A stretch of 64,000 nt of DNA, taken from contig NZ_MVAG01000122.1 in the NCBI RefSeq assembly GCF_002177115.1, forward strand, positions 186,001 through 250,000, read 5' to 3'. Of the stretch, positions 54,897 to 64,000 are shown in pieces. The stretch's first letter is position 1; each line of letters opens with the position of its first letter. A program made the position numbers and the translations under genes. Origin of the DNA: Chryseobacterium mucoviscidosis. GTDB taxonomy: Bacteria; Bacteroidota; Bacteroidia; Flavobacteriales; Weeksellaceae. The notes under the pieces were generated by a model. That model was not told the DNA's origin. It saw only the letters and a program-made list of their open reading frames with translations, and made no database searches.

Positions 54897-55685
54897 TTAT
54901 TTACAATTTTCGTTATAATCGTAGATCACTTCATTCACGATCGAAAGATTATCTGCCATTGCATTATCGATTTCATTTCGGATGAATTTTCCTAAACCCG
55001 ATCTCTTTTTGGTATCATTTTTTAAAGAACCGTATTCTCCTTTTGTTACTTTAGCTTTTACAACTGGGCAGTCTGCTGTAATGATCTTTGCTTTTGCAAC
55101 ATTAAGTTCTTCAGGTTTTCCTCCTTTTTTGGAATAAACATAAGCCGGATTTTCTCTCATTCTTTTGTTTTCTTCATCGGCAACTGCAATTTGTCCGCCT
55201 GCTGAGAAAGTAGTCGGGAAACCATACACTTTGTATACTTTAATTTTTCCGTCTGCCACAACTTCTGCAAACTGATTGCTTTTTGTAAGGTTGTTGAAAG
55301 CTTTTAAACCACCGCTTAAACCTCCGTTCTGGGTGTTGTACGCTTCTTTGGTATTGGTGTATTTTATGGTTTCAAAAACTCTTTCCGTATTGTTATCGAT
55401 CGCCATATAACCTTTAAGATCATCTACATCATACGTTTTGAATTTTTGCTTTTTCTTTGAATTGTCAACGTCCGAAGTCGCAATGAATTTCACTTTTTTC
55501 TGATTCGTCCACGGATTCATGTCATCTCCGGCAAGTCTTACAATACCTTCTATCTTTTTCCCGCTTTTATCAATAATGTATCCCGGCTTTTCCCCGATTC
55601 TCATTTCGTATTCCGTATTGTCTTCCTGCGCATACGCATTGAAAGAAACAATACTGAATAAACCAATCAATAATAATTTTCTCAT
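54897..55685 (-). CDS. Exported protein of unknown function
   Basis: A 262-residue protein. Signal peptide ends near residue 20 (SFNAYAQE). Most of it is beta-prone and charged (GYIIDKSGKKIEGIVRLAGDD, KVKFIATSDVD, VADGKIKVYKVYGFP). The C-terminus has one Cys near the end (NENCK) and another in TADCPVVKA. No family is recognised. Monocistronic, periplasmic by prediction. Confidence 0.7.
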   Translation of the reverse strand: MRKLLLIGLFSIVSFNAYAQEDNTEYEMRIGEKPGYIIDKSGKKIEGIVRLAGDDMNPWTNQKKVKFIATSDVDNSKKKQKFKTYDVDDLKGYMAIDNNTERVFETIKYTNTKEAYNTQNGGLSGGLKAFNNLTKSNQFAEVVADGKIKVYKVYGFPTTFSAGGQIAVADEENKRMRENPAYVYSKKGGKPEELNVAKAKIITADCPVVKAKVTKGEYGSLKNDTKKRSGLGKFIRNEIDNAMADNLSIVNEVIYDYNENCK

Positions 55686-55762
55686 ATAAAACTGTTATAA
55701 TTTTTGACAAAGATAATTTTTTACAGCTAAAATGAAATTTAAATTCATTTTTTAACATACCA

Positions 55763-55794
55763 CAAAAAAATCCGGAGAAAATTCCGGATCTTTT
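55763..55794 (-). terminator. Terminator of lptF/G-like gene
   Basis: On the minus strand ATCCGGAA and TTCTCCGGAT pair (one bulge), followed by seven T. It lies directly after the stop at 55817. Confidence 0.82.
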
Positions 55795-55816
55795 ATATTG
55801 TGTAAGGTACAGCTTA

Positions 55817-57277
55817 TTATTGATACCTTTTGTGTTCTTCATTCTTTACAAAAAGTTTGATAATAGGCTTGAAAGCCGCTTTGTATTTCTCGGCATCAAA
55901 CAGTTGAGAATCCGTAAGAGCTTTGTATGTCATCCATACTCCGAAAGGAAACAATACCAGATTCGGAACCCATGCTGCAAGATAAGGATTGATCTTTCCG
56001 GACCACGCCATGTTTTCAAAGCCTACATTAATCACGTAGAAAATAATGAAAATAACAATCGCAATTACCACAGGAAGTCCCATTCCTCCTTTTCGGATAA
56101 TGGAACCCAAACTCGCACCGATCAGAAAGAAAATGATGCAGGTGAAAGAATACGTCACGATTCTTTGCTGATAAATCACCACTTTGCTGTAATATTTTAC
56201 GCCGGGATCAATCTCGTTATTTTTTCCTTCAAGCGTACTTTTCAGGTTATCAAGACGGTTATAAGCATTATTGATGATCTCCAGTTTTTTATCCCCTTTC
56301 ACCGTATCGAGCTTAATAATCTGCTTCGGTTTTGCCTTTGCGCTGTTCTGTTTGGTGTCCATATAACTTACCACAGAATTGGTCTGTCCCAAAACATCGC
56401 TGCTTACATTGGTGAAGAATTTCTGATTGTCTTTTTTCGTTTTATCAATCGTTGTATTCAGTTCATTAAAGGTCTGAAAACGGTAATCGTCCGTAATTTT
56501 TTCTTCTTCAATGGCTTTGTTAATGATCTCACTTACGTCGAAGTGAAGCGTTAACGTATCAAATTTAATCACCTGATCGGGCTGTTTCAAACGGATGTTT
56601 TCTCCTTTCCCGGCAAAATTATCTTCATAAACAAATCCGTTGAACAATTTTAGCTTTAAATAATTTGTATTTTCTGCCGGAGCAAAAACACCTTTCTGAG
56701 CAATTACAGTCTGCTGATTTTCATAGGAACTTGCTTTCTTATGAACAAAAACACCTTCTATATTTTCATCATTTTTACCATAAATTTTATCGAACTTCAC
56801 CATGTTTCCCGGAATCTGATCGATAAACTGTCCCGGTGTAAAATTCAGGGCAGGTTTGGTCTGCGCAATATTAAAAAGCATATTTTTTGCCTTCCTCTGA
56901 AAATCCGGAATGATATTGTTGGAGAAAAAATAAAGCATAATGGAAAGTACAACGGTTACTCCCAAAAGCGGCATCATCACTCTGGTGAGCGAAATTCCCG
57001 CCGCTTTCATGGCGGCAAGTTCATACCGTTCCCCGAATTCCCCGAAAGACATAATGCTCGCAAGAAGAATCGTGAGTGGTAAAACCATACTGATTACACT
57101 TACCCCGAGGTAAAAAAGAAGTTTCATGATTTGCCAGTAGCTCAGTCCTTTTCCCATAAACTGACCTAACTGAATCCAGATAATGTTCACAATAAAGATG
57201 AAAAACAATACGCTGAATATAAAGAAAAACGGTCCGAAGAAGGTTTTTATAATATATCGGTCTAGTATTTTTAACAT
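55817..57277 (-). CDS. LptF/LptG-family LPS export permease
   Basis: A 486-residue inner-membrane protein of the YjgP/YjgQ family that, with LptB, moves LPS toward the outer membrane. Six helices: three near the N-terminus (up to about 125) and three near the C-terminus (about 365-460) with a large periplasmic domain between. ERYELAAMKAAGISLTRVMMPL is the coupling-helix signature. LptF or LptG cannot be told apart. A -7 box ends 4 bases upstream of the ATG. Confidence 0.92.
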   Translation of the reverse strand: MLKILDRYIIKTFFGPFFFIFSVLFFIFIVNIIWIQLGQFMGKGLSYWQIMKLLFYLGVSVISMVLPLTILLASIMSFGEFGERYELAAMKAAGISLTRVMMPLLGVTVVLSIMLYFFSNNIIPDFQRKAKNMLFNIAQTKPALNFTPGQFIDQIPGNMVKFDKIYGKNDENIEGVFVHKKASSYENQQTVIAQKGVFAPAENTNYLKLKLFNGFVYEDNFAGKGENIRLKQPDQVIKFDTLTLHFDVSEIINKAIEEEKITDDYRFQTFNELNTTIDKTKKDNQKFFTNVSSDVLGQTNSVVSYMDTKQNSAKAKPKQIIKLDTVKGDKKLEIINNAYNRLDNLKSTLEGKNNEIDPGVKYYSKVVIYQQRIVTYSFTCIIFFLIGASLGSIIRKGGMGLPVVIAIVIFIIFYVINVGFENMAWSGKINPYLAAWVPNLVLFPFGVWMTYKALTDSQLFDAEKYKAAFKPIIKLFVKNEEHKRYQ

Positions 57278-57281
57278 TCGC

Positions 57282-57289
57282 CAAAATTA
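57282..57289 (-). promoter_or_regulatory. -7 box TAATTTTG directly before lptF/G-like gene
   Basis: The minus strand reads TAATTTTG, ending 4 bases before the ATG at 57277, the same spacing as at 9814-9821. A leaderless transcript is possible. Confidence 0.4.
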
Positions 57290-57352
57290 AACAAAAAGCC
57301 ACAAAGTTTTCTTTGCAGCTCTTATATTTTATGAAATTTTTATAATAAGTTT

Positions 57353-57547
57353 CTTTAAACTAATTTTAAATGTAACCGCAAAAGAGACAAAAGACTTTGT
57401 TGAGTTTATTTAAAGTATTTCAAAAGTCTGCAAAGAGAAAAATCTTTGATTTTTTTAACTTATGTGCTCTTTTTACATTTAAGTATTAAACTTAATAACT
57501 AAAGTGTTACAATCTTTTGCATCTTTTGCGTTAAAAAAGTTTAGACA
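57353..57547. repeat. About 200-bp inverted-repeat element, copy 2
   Basis: Left end TTTAAACTAATTTTAAATGTAACC is split from GCAAAAGAGACAAAAGAC; the right end is CTTTTGCATCTTTTGCGTTAA then AAGTTTAGAC. The centre contains AATCTTTGATTTTTTT. It parallels copy 1 end to end. Confidence 0.6.
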
Positions 57548-57595
57548 AGTTTAATTAAAAGCAAATCCGCGTATCCGCTTATCTGCTGATTATTT

Positions 57596-58243
57596 TTAAA
57601 GTTCTGTGATCAGGTAATTTTTGTATTTGTTTTTATCGAATGTAAACATTCCCGGATCCAAAGTCTGGTTTTCCTTATATTCTTTAATCGCAATTACGGC
57701 AAGGTCTTTATTATTTCCGTGCTGCTCCAGTTTTACCATCTGTTTTTTCGCAGAATCTACAAAAAGATAAACATATTTAATCCCGTTGGATTTTACCGGA
57801 GTTAATTTAATGAAGTCCGCATTTACGCCATCTACATTTTTCTTTCCTCCGTACGTTACATTGTAATCTTTTCTGTAGGTAGAAAGGTAATTGATAGGGG
57901 AGAACATGGAGCTGCTTCCGTTAGGTTTAGCTACTGTAACCTCCATATCTTCTGTGTTGATGTTGTAGATTTTGCTTCCATCGAAGATCTGCTCCGTTTC
58001 CATGATCTTCAGTTTGTATTTATCTCCTGCAGCATAATAAATTCCGGGTTCCGTTTTATCAACCTTTCCGTTGGTTCCGCTTCCGAAAGAAAATTTGAAA
58101 TACGAATTTTTCTTAGAGTTATAATTAGCTGTAATATCATCAAGAATTTTTTTTGCCTTTGCATCAATCTTCTGTGCATTTGTAAATCCGACCGCTCCAA
58201 CTACCAAACTGCTTACTATAACTTTTGAAATAATATTTTTCAT
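57596..58243 (-). CDS. LolA-like periplasmic lipoprotein carrier
   Basis: A 215-residue exported protein. Signal peptide ends near residue 23 (GAVGFTNAQ). The LolA-fold pattern is visible in AKKILDDITANYNSKKNSYFKFSF, GIYYAAGDKYKLKIMETEQIFDGSKIY and the late LEQHGNNKDLAVIAIKEY strand (quoted in parts). LolA carries lipoproteins from the inner to the outer membrane. It follows ftsK after 63 bases, probably in one transcript. Confidence 0.86.
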   Translation of the reverse strand: MKNIISKVIVSSLVVGAVGFTNAQKIDAKAKKILDDITANYNSKKNSYFKFSFGSGTNGKVDKTEPGIYYAAGDKYKLKIMETEQIFDGSKIYNINTEDMEVTVAKPNGSSSMFSPINYLSTYRKDYNVTYGGKKNVDGVNADFIKLTPVKSNGIKYVYLFVDSAKKQMVKLEQHGNNKDLAVIAIKEYKENQTLDPGMFTFDKNKYKNYLITEL

Positions 58244-58306
58244 TTTTATTAAATTCTTTAATCTTTAGACTTTCTTTAATGTTAAAAGTTAAACTGAGAT
58301 TTCTCT

Positions 58307-60880
58307 TTAACTGCGCAGATCTTCCAAAAACTGTTCCAGAGAATGAAGATCACTGATGAGAACCTCTCTTGCTTTTGCCCCGTTAAATCCGCCAACAATT
58401 CCGCTGGCTTCCAGTTGATCCATAATTCTTCCGGCTCTGTTATATCCCAGTTTCAGTTGTCTCTGAAGCATGGAAGTAGAACCTTGCTGAGTAGAAACAA
58501 TAATTCTCGCTGCATCTTCGAACAAAGCATCTTTTTCATTCGGATCAAAAGCTCCTACTGTACTGGTAGAATCTTCAGAAACATATTCCGGAAGGATAAA
58601 TGCGGAAGCGTATCCTTTTTGTTCCCCGATAAATTCTGCAAGTCTTTCCACTTCCGGAGTATCTACAAAAGCACACTGAAGTCTTAAAATTTCATTTCCG
58701 TTAAAATAAAGCATGTCTCCTTTACCAATTAACTGATCTGCTCCCGGAGAATCCAGAATCGTTCTGGAATCTACACTGGAAATTACTCTGAAAGCCGCTC
58801 TTGCAGGGAAATTCGCCTTAATCATACCCGTAATTACATTTACCGAAGGTCTTTGCGTGGCAACAATTAAGTGAATTCCCACCGCTCTTGCCAACTGAGC
58901 CAATCTGGCAATCGGTAATTCAACTTCTTTTCCGGCAGTCATAATTAAATCTGCAAATTCGTCCACCACCAAAACAATGTACGGTAAGTAACGGTGACCG
59001 TTTTCAGGATTTAATTTTCTTTCCGCAAATTTTTTATTGTATTCCTTTAAATTTTTACAAAATGCATTTTTAAGCAGATCATATCTCGTATCCATTTCAA
59101 TACAGAGAGAATTCAGAGTGTTGATTACTTTATTCGTATCGGTAATGATCGCTTCTTCTGCATCCGGAAGTTTGGCAAGATAATGTCTTTCGATTTTTGA
59201 ATATAATGAAAGTTCCACTTTTTTAGGATCTACCATTACAAATTTCAGTTCGCTCGGATGCTTTTTGTATAATAGTGAAGTAAGAATTGCATTAATCCCG
59301 ACCGATTTACCCTGTCCTGTTGCTCCTGCCATCAGTAAATGAGGCATTTTGGATAAATCTGCCATGAAAATTTCATTCGAAATGGTTTTACCGAAAACCA
59401 CGGGAAGATCCATATCCGTATTCTGGAATTTTTGCGAAGCAATCACTGAACGCATAGAAACCATCGTTGGATTTTTTCTCGGAACTTCAATTCCGATGGT
59501 TCCTTTTCCTGGCATCGGTGCAATAATACGGATTCCCAAAGCGGAAAGATTCAGGGCGATATCATCCTGTAATTTCTTGATCGCTGCTACACGAATTCCC
59601 GCTTCCGGTACAATTTCATACAAGGTTACAGTCGGTCCTATCGTTGCTTTAATTTCGGCAATTCCTACGTTAAAGTTTTTCAGTAATCCGACAATTTTAT
59701 TTTTGTTTTCTTCCAGTTCGTCTTTGTTGATCGAAATTTCTTCGTTTCCGTAATCTTTCAGCAATTCAACAGGCGGCATCTGGAATTTGGCAAGATCCAG
59801 TTTATGATCGTACAATCCATGTTTATCTACCAATTCCTGAGACTGTCTTTCGGAATCATCAAGAATATCGATAACCGGAGCCACTTCTACATTAAATTTA
59901 ATATTTTCCTGAGGTGCAGCCGCAGTAACTGTGCTTACAGGAATAGAAGGCGTCATATCAAAAGCCTGTTCCGGACTTGAAGTCGGAACTTTAGGTCTGG
60001 AGTCAAGATTTAAATTGATGGAATTTGAAAAATCATTTTTAGGCTCATCATCAAAAGAAGTTTTATTCGGTGTTACAATCGGATCCAAATTGCTGGATAC
60101 CGGAACTTCCGGAAAACCTTTCGGAACTTTTACAGGTTCAGGCTCCGCCATTTTGGGAGCTGGTTTTTCTGCAACTTCCGTTACTTTTATTTTAGGTTGT
60201 TCTTCTTCCTTTTCTGCTGTTTCAATTTCCTCAATCAGTTCTTCATCCGCTTCAAAATTTTCATCAGAACTCGGCATCATCGATCTTACTTTTCCGATGG
60301 TATTTTCGTTGATGTCATTTAATTTAGACTTGATAGAACTCGGACGAAGATTAAACTCTAAAATAAAATACAAAGCAATGCTTGCAATTAAAACCAGCCA
60401 GAGACCATAAGAACCAATAATCGTATTCAGAGACTCCATGATCTGATATCCGTAAACTCCGCTTAAAACACCCTGTCCTTTAGTAATCGCTCCAAACAGA
60501 ATCGGAAGCCAGCAAATGAAAAACAGGGAATGACCTACCGTTTTCCAAGGTTTGAACATTTTCTTTTTCAGGATAACGGTTCCGAAAACCAGAAATAAAA
60601 AGGCAATGATGAATGAAGCCACTCCGATACTTTCGAAAATAAAAATATTTCCGAGCCAGTCGCCCAGTTTTCCGAAAAGATTGGAAGATTTTATACTTTT
60701 ATCGAGCATCGTTCCTGCCTGACTCTGATCTGCCTTCCAGTTCATCAGGTAAGAAACGAACGAAAAAGTAAGCACTACAGAAAAAAGAATGAAAGTAAGC
60801 CCGAAGAATACTCTTGGCTTAGATAAAAATTTGCCCTTATCAGGCGATTCAGTCGGTTTGTTTTGTGTGTTTTTATTCAT
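58307..60880 (-). CDS. ftsK: FtsK/SpoIIIE-family DNA translocase
   Basis: An 857-residue septal DNA pump that moves chromosome dimers at division. Four membrane helices lie in residues about 25-185, then a charged Pro/Glu-rich linker. The motor has Walker A GATGQGKSVG near 505 and Walker B VVDEFADL. The C-terminal gamma winged helix (LQRQLKLGYNRAGRIMDQLE) would read polar sequences. The ATG at 60880 is supported by a -7 box at 60893-60900, which removes the upstream TTG. Confidence 0.95.
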   Translation of the reverse strand: MNKNTQNKPTESPDKGKFLSKPRVFFGLTFILFSVVLTFSFVSYLMNWKADQSQAGTMLDKSIKSSNLFGKLGDWLGNIFIFESIGVASFIIAFLFLVFGTVILKKKMFKPWKTVGHSLFFICWLPILFGAITKGQGVLSGVYGYQIMESLNTIIGSYGLWLVLIASIALYFILEFNLRPSSIKSKLNDINENTIGKVRSMMPSSDENFEADEELIEEIETAEKEEEQPKIKVTEVAEKPAPKMAEPEPVKVPKGFPEVPVSSNLDPIVTPNKTSFDDEPKNDFSNSINLNLDSRPKVPTSSPEQAFDMTPSIPVSTVTAAAPQENIKFNVEVAPVIDILDDSERQSQELVDKHGLYDHKLDLAKFQMPPVELLKDYGNEEISINKDELEENKNKIVGLLKNFNVGIAEIKATIGPTVTLYEIVPEAGIRVAAIKKLQDDIALNLSALGIRIIAPMPGKGTIGIEVPRKNPTMVSMRSVIASQKFQNTDMDLPVVFGKTISNEIFMADLSKMPHLLMAGATGQGKSVGINAILTSLLYKKHPSELKFVMVDPKKVELSLYSKIERHYLAKLPDAEEAIITDTNKVINTLNSLCIEMDTRYDLLKNAFCKNLKEYNKKFAERKLNPENGHRYLPYIVLVVDEFADLIMTAGKEVELPIARLAQLARAVGIHLIVATQRPSVNVITGMIKANFPARAAFRVISSVDSRTILDSPGADQLIGKGDMLYFNGNEILRLQCAFVDTPEVERLAEFIGEQKGYASAFILPEYVSEDSTSTVGAFDPNEKDALFEDAARIIVSTQQGSTSMLQRQLKLGYNRAGRIMDQLEASGIVGGFNGAKAREVLISDLHSLEQFLEDLRS

Positions 60881-60892
60881 AATGTCAATTGG

Positions 60893-60900
60893 CAAATTTA
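60893..60900 (-). promoter_or_regulatory. -7 box TAAATTTG of ftsK
   Basis: The minus strand reads TAAATTTG, ending 12 bases before the ATG at 60880. Confidence 0.45.
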
Positions 60901-61269
60901 ATGTTTTTCCTACATTAAACGATTGCTCATAAGCTTAAAAAAGTAACTAATTTTTCCCTTATTTTAAAAGAAATTTAGATTGATTTGGTTTTAATGATTA
61001 AAAATATTTAAAATAAAATGAACTGGGAAAAAATATTCGATCATTTTTTGCTGTTTAGAAAATTTGAATCAAATAAAAATTAAAAATTTGGAAAAGATAG
61101 AGCTTGTCAATCAGTTTTATAGCTTTTATGAATTCAATTCTGATGGTTTTTTCGTTTTAAATTTTCCACAAAGGAAATTTGCTTATTAAGAATCAATAAA
61201 AATAAGATTAAAAGCAGTCTCAACTGATAAATGACAGTTTTTTTTGGAGTCTTTGTGGTTTATCATCCT

Positions 61270-61277
61270 TATTTTTG
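61270..61277 (+). promoter_or_regulatory. -7 box TATTTTTG of ccsA
   Basis: A perfect TAnnTTTG, 19 bases before the ATG at 61297; a TTTG lies 23 bases further upstream (61243-61246), slightly beyond the usual spacing. Confidence 0.45.
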
Positions 61278-61296
61278 CATGTCAAGTATATAAATC

Positions 61297-64000
61297 ATGA
61301 AGAAGCTGCAAGATATTCTTATCTCGACCAGGACAATGGCTGTATTGTTACTGGTGTATGCATTTGCGATGGCTTATGCAACGTTCTTGGAAAACGACTA
61401 CGGTACTCCTACAGCAAAAGCGTTAATTTACGAAGCAAAATGGTTCGAACTTATCATGTTCCTGCTCATTCTCAACTTCATCGGAAACATCGGAAGATAC
61501 AGACTTTGGAAGAGAGAAAAATGGCCGGTTCTGGTGTTTCACCTTGCTTTTATACTCATCTTCATCGGTGGTGCAATCACAAGGTACATCAGTTTCGAAG
61601 GGACTATGCACATTCGTGAAGGGGAAACATCCAATGAAATCGTAACGGATAAAAACTTCCTGAAAGTACAGATTGAAGAAAAAGGAGATGTTCTTAACTA
61701 TAAAGATATTCCTTATTTAATGTCTCCTTTGCACAAGGATCTGGAAGCAACCTACGATTTCCACGGAAAGCAGGTGAAAGTAGTTGCCAAAGAATATGTT
61801 CAGCGAAAAAAAGACAGTCTTCTGGCTGATCCGAATGGGGCAGAATATCTTCATTTGGTTTCCACAGGACAAACCGGAAGACAGAATATTTTCATCAAGC
61901 CGGGCGAAACAAAATCAATCAACGGAACTTTGGTAACGTTCAACAGAGCTATTGAAGGAGCGGTTGAATTTAAAAACGAAGGCGGAAAACTGTTCATCAA
62001 AACTCCTGTGGATGCAAGTTATATGACGATGGCAACTCAGGCAACGGGAACAACGGTGAAAGATGAATTCCAGCCTTTGGCTTTAAGAAGTTTATATTCT
62101 ATCAACGAATTAAAATTAGTAGTTCCGGAAGGTCTTAAAAAAGGAAAACTGATGGCGATTGAAGGCGACAGAAAGAAAGATCAGAATGTTCCGGATATGT
62201 TGAAGGTAGAACTTCAGGGACCTAAAACAAAGCAACTGGTAGATCTTTCGGTAGAAAAAGGAAATCCGAATGCTTACAAACAGGTAACAATGGACGGACT
62301 GAACATTATGATCGGTTTCGGGCCTAAAATTTACAATACGCCTTTCTCGCTTAAACTGGATGATTTCATCATGGAAACTTATCCGGGAAGTTCTTCTCCG
62401 AGTGCGTACGAAAGCCACATTAAAATTATTGATGAAGGAAAACAGACTCCTTTTAAAATCTATATGAACCACGTTCTGAACCATAAAGGATACCGTTTTT
62501 TCCAGTCGAGCTTCGATCCGGACAGAATGGGAACGGTTCTTTCCGTAAACCACGATTATTGGGGAACTTTGATTTCCTATATCGGGTATACATTCTTATT
62601 CGGGGGAATGTTCTTTATGTTCTTCTGGAAAGGAACCCACTTCTGGAAATTAAACAAAATGCTGAAAGACGTTAACAAAAAGAAAGCAGCAGCAGTAATT
62701 TTATTATTGTTGAGTTTCGGCTTAAATGCCCAGAAAATTGAGACACACGGCACAACCGACGGAAGCAGGGAACACATCCATGTAGAAGGTGATAATCACA
62801 GTCACGCTCAGAGTTCAGAAACTCTAAAACCACAGGGAGCGCAGCCGTTTACAAAAATGAAAGTGGTTTCTGCCGATGAAATTATTGCCAGAAATAAAAT
62901 CAGCGCAGAACATGCTGATAAATTCGGATATCTTTTGGTGCAGAATTTTGAAGGAAGAATCGTTCCGATTAATACCGAAGCTTTGGATGTTTTAAGAAAG
63001 CTTTATAAAAAAGACGAGTTTAAAGGAACAGACGGAAAATCTTTAACAGCAAACCAGTGGTTTTTATCAGTGAATATTGATACGCCAAGTTGGACGATGG
63101 TTCCGATGATTAAAGTAGGAACAAAAGGAGGAGACGAACTGAAAAATAAAACCAAAGCAGACGAAGACGGATACACTTCTTTAATGAACCTTTTTCCTGC
63201 GGATGCGAACGGAAATTTAAGATATATCCTTGAAAGCGATTACAACACTGCGTTCCGTAAAAAACCGGCTGAACAGACCAATTATGATAAAGAAGTGATT
63301 GCGGTAAACGAAAGAGTTCAGATCTTCAATGAATTTTTCAGCGGTCAGTTCATGAGAATTGTTCCGGTAAAGAACGACGCGAATCACACATGGCATTCCT
63401 GGCTGGATCAGAAAATGGAGCCGGATATGGAATCTCAGCAGGTTATGGGACCTTATTTTGCGGAAGTTTTGCAGGCTCAGCAATCAGGGAACTGGGCAAA
63501 AGCAGATGCGCAACTGGCGAAGCTTTCAGACTATCAGCAAAAATGGGGGAAAGCTGTCGTTCCTGCGAAATCTAAAGTTGATCTTGAGGTGTTCATGAAT
63601 AAAGTAAACATCAACTTCAAATTGTTGATCTTCTACACATTAATCGGAGGATTGCTATTAATCTTAGGTTTTGTTGAATTATTTAAGCCTAAAAGAGTTT
63701 TAAATAAAGCAATTAAAGTTATCATTGTTTTAGGTATTGTAGGATATCTTTTCCATTTCCTTGGTTTGGTGGCAAGATGGTATATTTCCGGTCACGCTCC
63801 GTGGAGTAATGGGTATGAAGCCATTATTTTCATTTCTTGGGTAGGAATTACAGCAGGTTTATTACTCTACAGAAATTCCAACGCATTAATTCCGGCAGCC
63901 GGATTTATGGTAGCTGTTATTATGATGGGATTTGCGCATGGAGGTTCTGCTCTTGATCCGCAGATTACGCCGTTGGTTCCTGTATTGAAATCGTATTGGC
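61297..64000 (+). CDS. ccsA: Cytochrome c maturation protein, ResB-CcsA fusion, cut by window edge
   Basis: At least 901 codons, continuing past base 64000. The N-terminal half is ResB/Ccs1-like: three helices (TRTMAVLLLVYAFAMAYATF, FELIMFLLILNFIGNIGRY, VFHLAFILIFIGGAITRY), a large periplasmic domain (EGTMHIREGETS onward), then a helix near 430. A His-rich patch (HIHVEGDNHSHAQ) follows a signal-like segment near 470. The last part is CcsA-like with helices and WSNGYEAIIFISW. The complex delivers haem to apocytochrome c in system II. The CcsA haem-binding WWD motif region is only partly in view. Confidence 0.92.
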   Translation, partial: MKKLQDILISTRTMAVLLLVYAFAMAYATFLENDYGTPTAKALIYEAKWFELIMFLLILNFIGNIGRYRLWKREKWPVLVFHLAFILIFIGGAITRYISFEGTMHIREGETSNEIVTDKNFLKVQIEEKGDVLNYKDIPYLMSPLHKDLEATYDFHGKQVKVVAKEYVQRKKDSLLADPNGAEYLHLVSTGQTGRQNIFIKPGETKSINGTLVTFNRAIEGAVEFKNEGGKLFIKTPVDASYMTMATQATGTTVKDEFQPLALRSLYSINELKLVVPEGLKKGKLMAIEGDRKKDQNVPDMLKVELQGPKTKQLVDLSVEKGNPNAYKQVTMDGLNIMIGFGPKIYNTPFSLKLDDFIMETYPGSSSPSAYESHIKIIDEGKQTPFKIYMNHVLNHKGYRFFQSSFDPDRMGTVLSVNHDYWGTLISYIGYTFLFGGMFFMFFWKGTHFWKLNKMLKDVNKKKAAAVILLLLSFGLNAQKIETHGTTDGSREHIHVEGDNHSHAQSSETLKPQGAQPFTKMKVVSADEIIARNKISAEHADKFGYLLVQNFEGRIVPINTEALDVLRKLYKKDEFKGTDGKSLTANQWFLSVNIDTPSWTMVPMIKVGTKGGDELKNKTKADEDGYTSLMNLFPADANGNLRYILESDYNTAFRKKPAEQTNYDKEVIAVNERVQIFNEFFSGQFMRIVPVKNDANHTWHSWLDQKMEPDMESQQVMGPYFAEVLQAQQSGNWAKADAQLAKLSDYQQKWGKAVVPAKSKVDLEVFMNKVNINFKLLIFYTLIGGLLLILGFVELFKPKRVLNKAIKVIIVLGIVGYLFHFLGLVARWYISGHAPWSNGYEAIIFISWVGITAGLLLYRNSNALIPAAGFMVAVIMMGFAHGGSALDPQITPLVPVLKSYW

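Larger units (their letters stand above)
57278..57595. other. Gene-free spacer between lolA-like and lptF/G-like genes
   Basis: It holds the lptF/G -7 box and the second copy of the roughly 200-bp inverted-repeat element (57353-57547). No ORF was seen. Confidence 0.55.
60881..61296. other. Gene-free divergent spacer between ftsK and ccsA
   Basis: It holds the ftsK -7 box (60893-60900) and a ccsA -7 box (61270-61277). A weak CCACAAAGG...CTTTGTGGTTTA arrangement (about 61166-61262) recalls the ends of the roughly 200-bp element. No gene was seen. Confidence 0.5.

Noticed and set aside
55820..56554. A 244-codon plus-strand ORF
   Set aside because: It is opposite the lptF/G-like gene, whose frame has clear family motifs; the opposite product is Arg/His/Phe-rich shadow sequence.
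59931..60410. A 159-codon plus-strand ORF rich in Ser and Gly
   Set aside because: It mirrors the Pro/Glu linker of ftsK; low complexity arises from the antisense of that linker.

Overview
The window is chromosomal DNA of a Flavobacteriia member (Bacteroidota), most like Chryseobacterium and relatives. The evidence is low GC, AT-rich spacers, many TAnnTTTG -7 promoter boxes, a type IX secretion gene (porQ), TamL, a fused ResB/CcsA protein, a fatty-oxidation enzyme with the dehydrogenase domain first, and a 2-lipoyl pyruvate dehydrogenase E2. The assignment rests on gene content read by eye, not on a database search. No rRNA, tRNA or CRISPR array was seen.

Layout. 1-3.8 kb (minus): a metal P-type ATPase running off the left edge, an AraC-type regulator with its own metal-binding-like N-terminus, and a thioesterase. 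4.2-5.8 kb: an RNA-binding protein, a BlaI-type repressor and a PAP2 membrane protein. 5.9-13.9 kb (plus): pdhA, pdhC, a bile-acid-symporter-like carrier, an ABC ATPase, an L,D-transpeptidase-like lipoprotein, radC, a FemAB/GNAT-like protein and ppa. 14.4-17.1 kb: hppA, split by a frameshift and carrying an OmpA-like C-terminus. 17.3-24 kb: an aminotransferase, an M28 peptidase, GNAT, VOC, a short endonuclease V, a divergent hxlR/dsbA pair with a palindromic operator, and a lipase-like lipoprotein. 24.3-30.3 kb: uvrA, a gene remnant, a TonB receptor and a DUF2490 protein. 30.3-34.1 kb: an M48 peptidase, a small HD hydrolase, a YegP-like protein and a DUF805 protein. 34.2-40.8 kb (minus): a beta-oxidation operon headed by marR, with an IS200/REP-type transposase between the fadB-like and fadA-like genes. 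40.9-45.6 kb: iron/siderophore ABC components, a TlpA-like protein, a ferredoxin-type reductase and a SanA-like protein. 45.6-51 kb: tamL overlapping an rRNA methyltransferase head to head, an envelope trio (YtxH, holin-like, unknown) and cmk. 51-54 kb: porQ, pyrH and frr. 54-61 kb: two unknown exported proteins, then lptF/G-like, lolA-like and ftsK. 61.3 kb to the right edge: the ResB/CcsA fusion.

Most genes are housekeeping, envelope or metabolism genes. The unusual content is regulatory and repetitive: two perfect palindromes at the marR promoter, a palindrome between hxlR and dsbA, REP-like hairpins that also frame the transposase, and three intergenic copies of a roughly 200-bp inverted-repeat element. 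I found no clear candidate for a wholly new multi-gene system. The strongest leads are the REP/transposase unit inside the fad operon, the roughly 200-bp element family, the hppA-OmpA fusion with its frameshift, and the metal ATPase/AraC pair.
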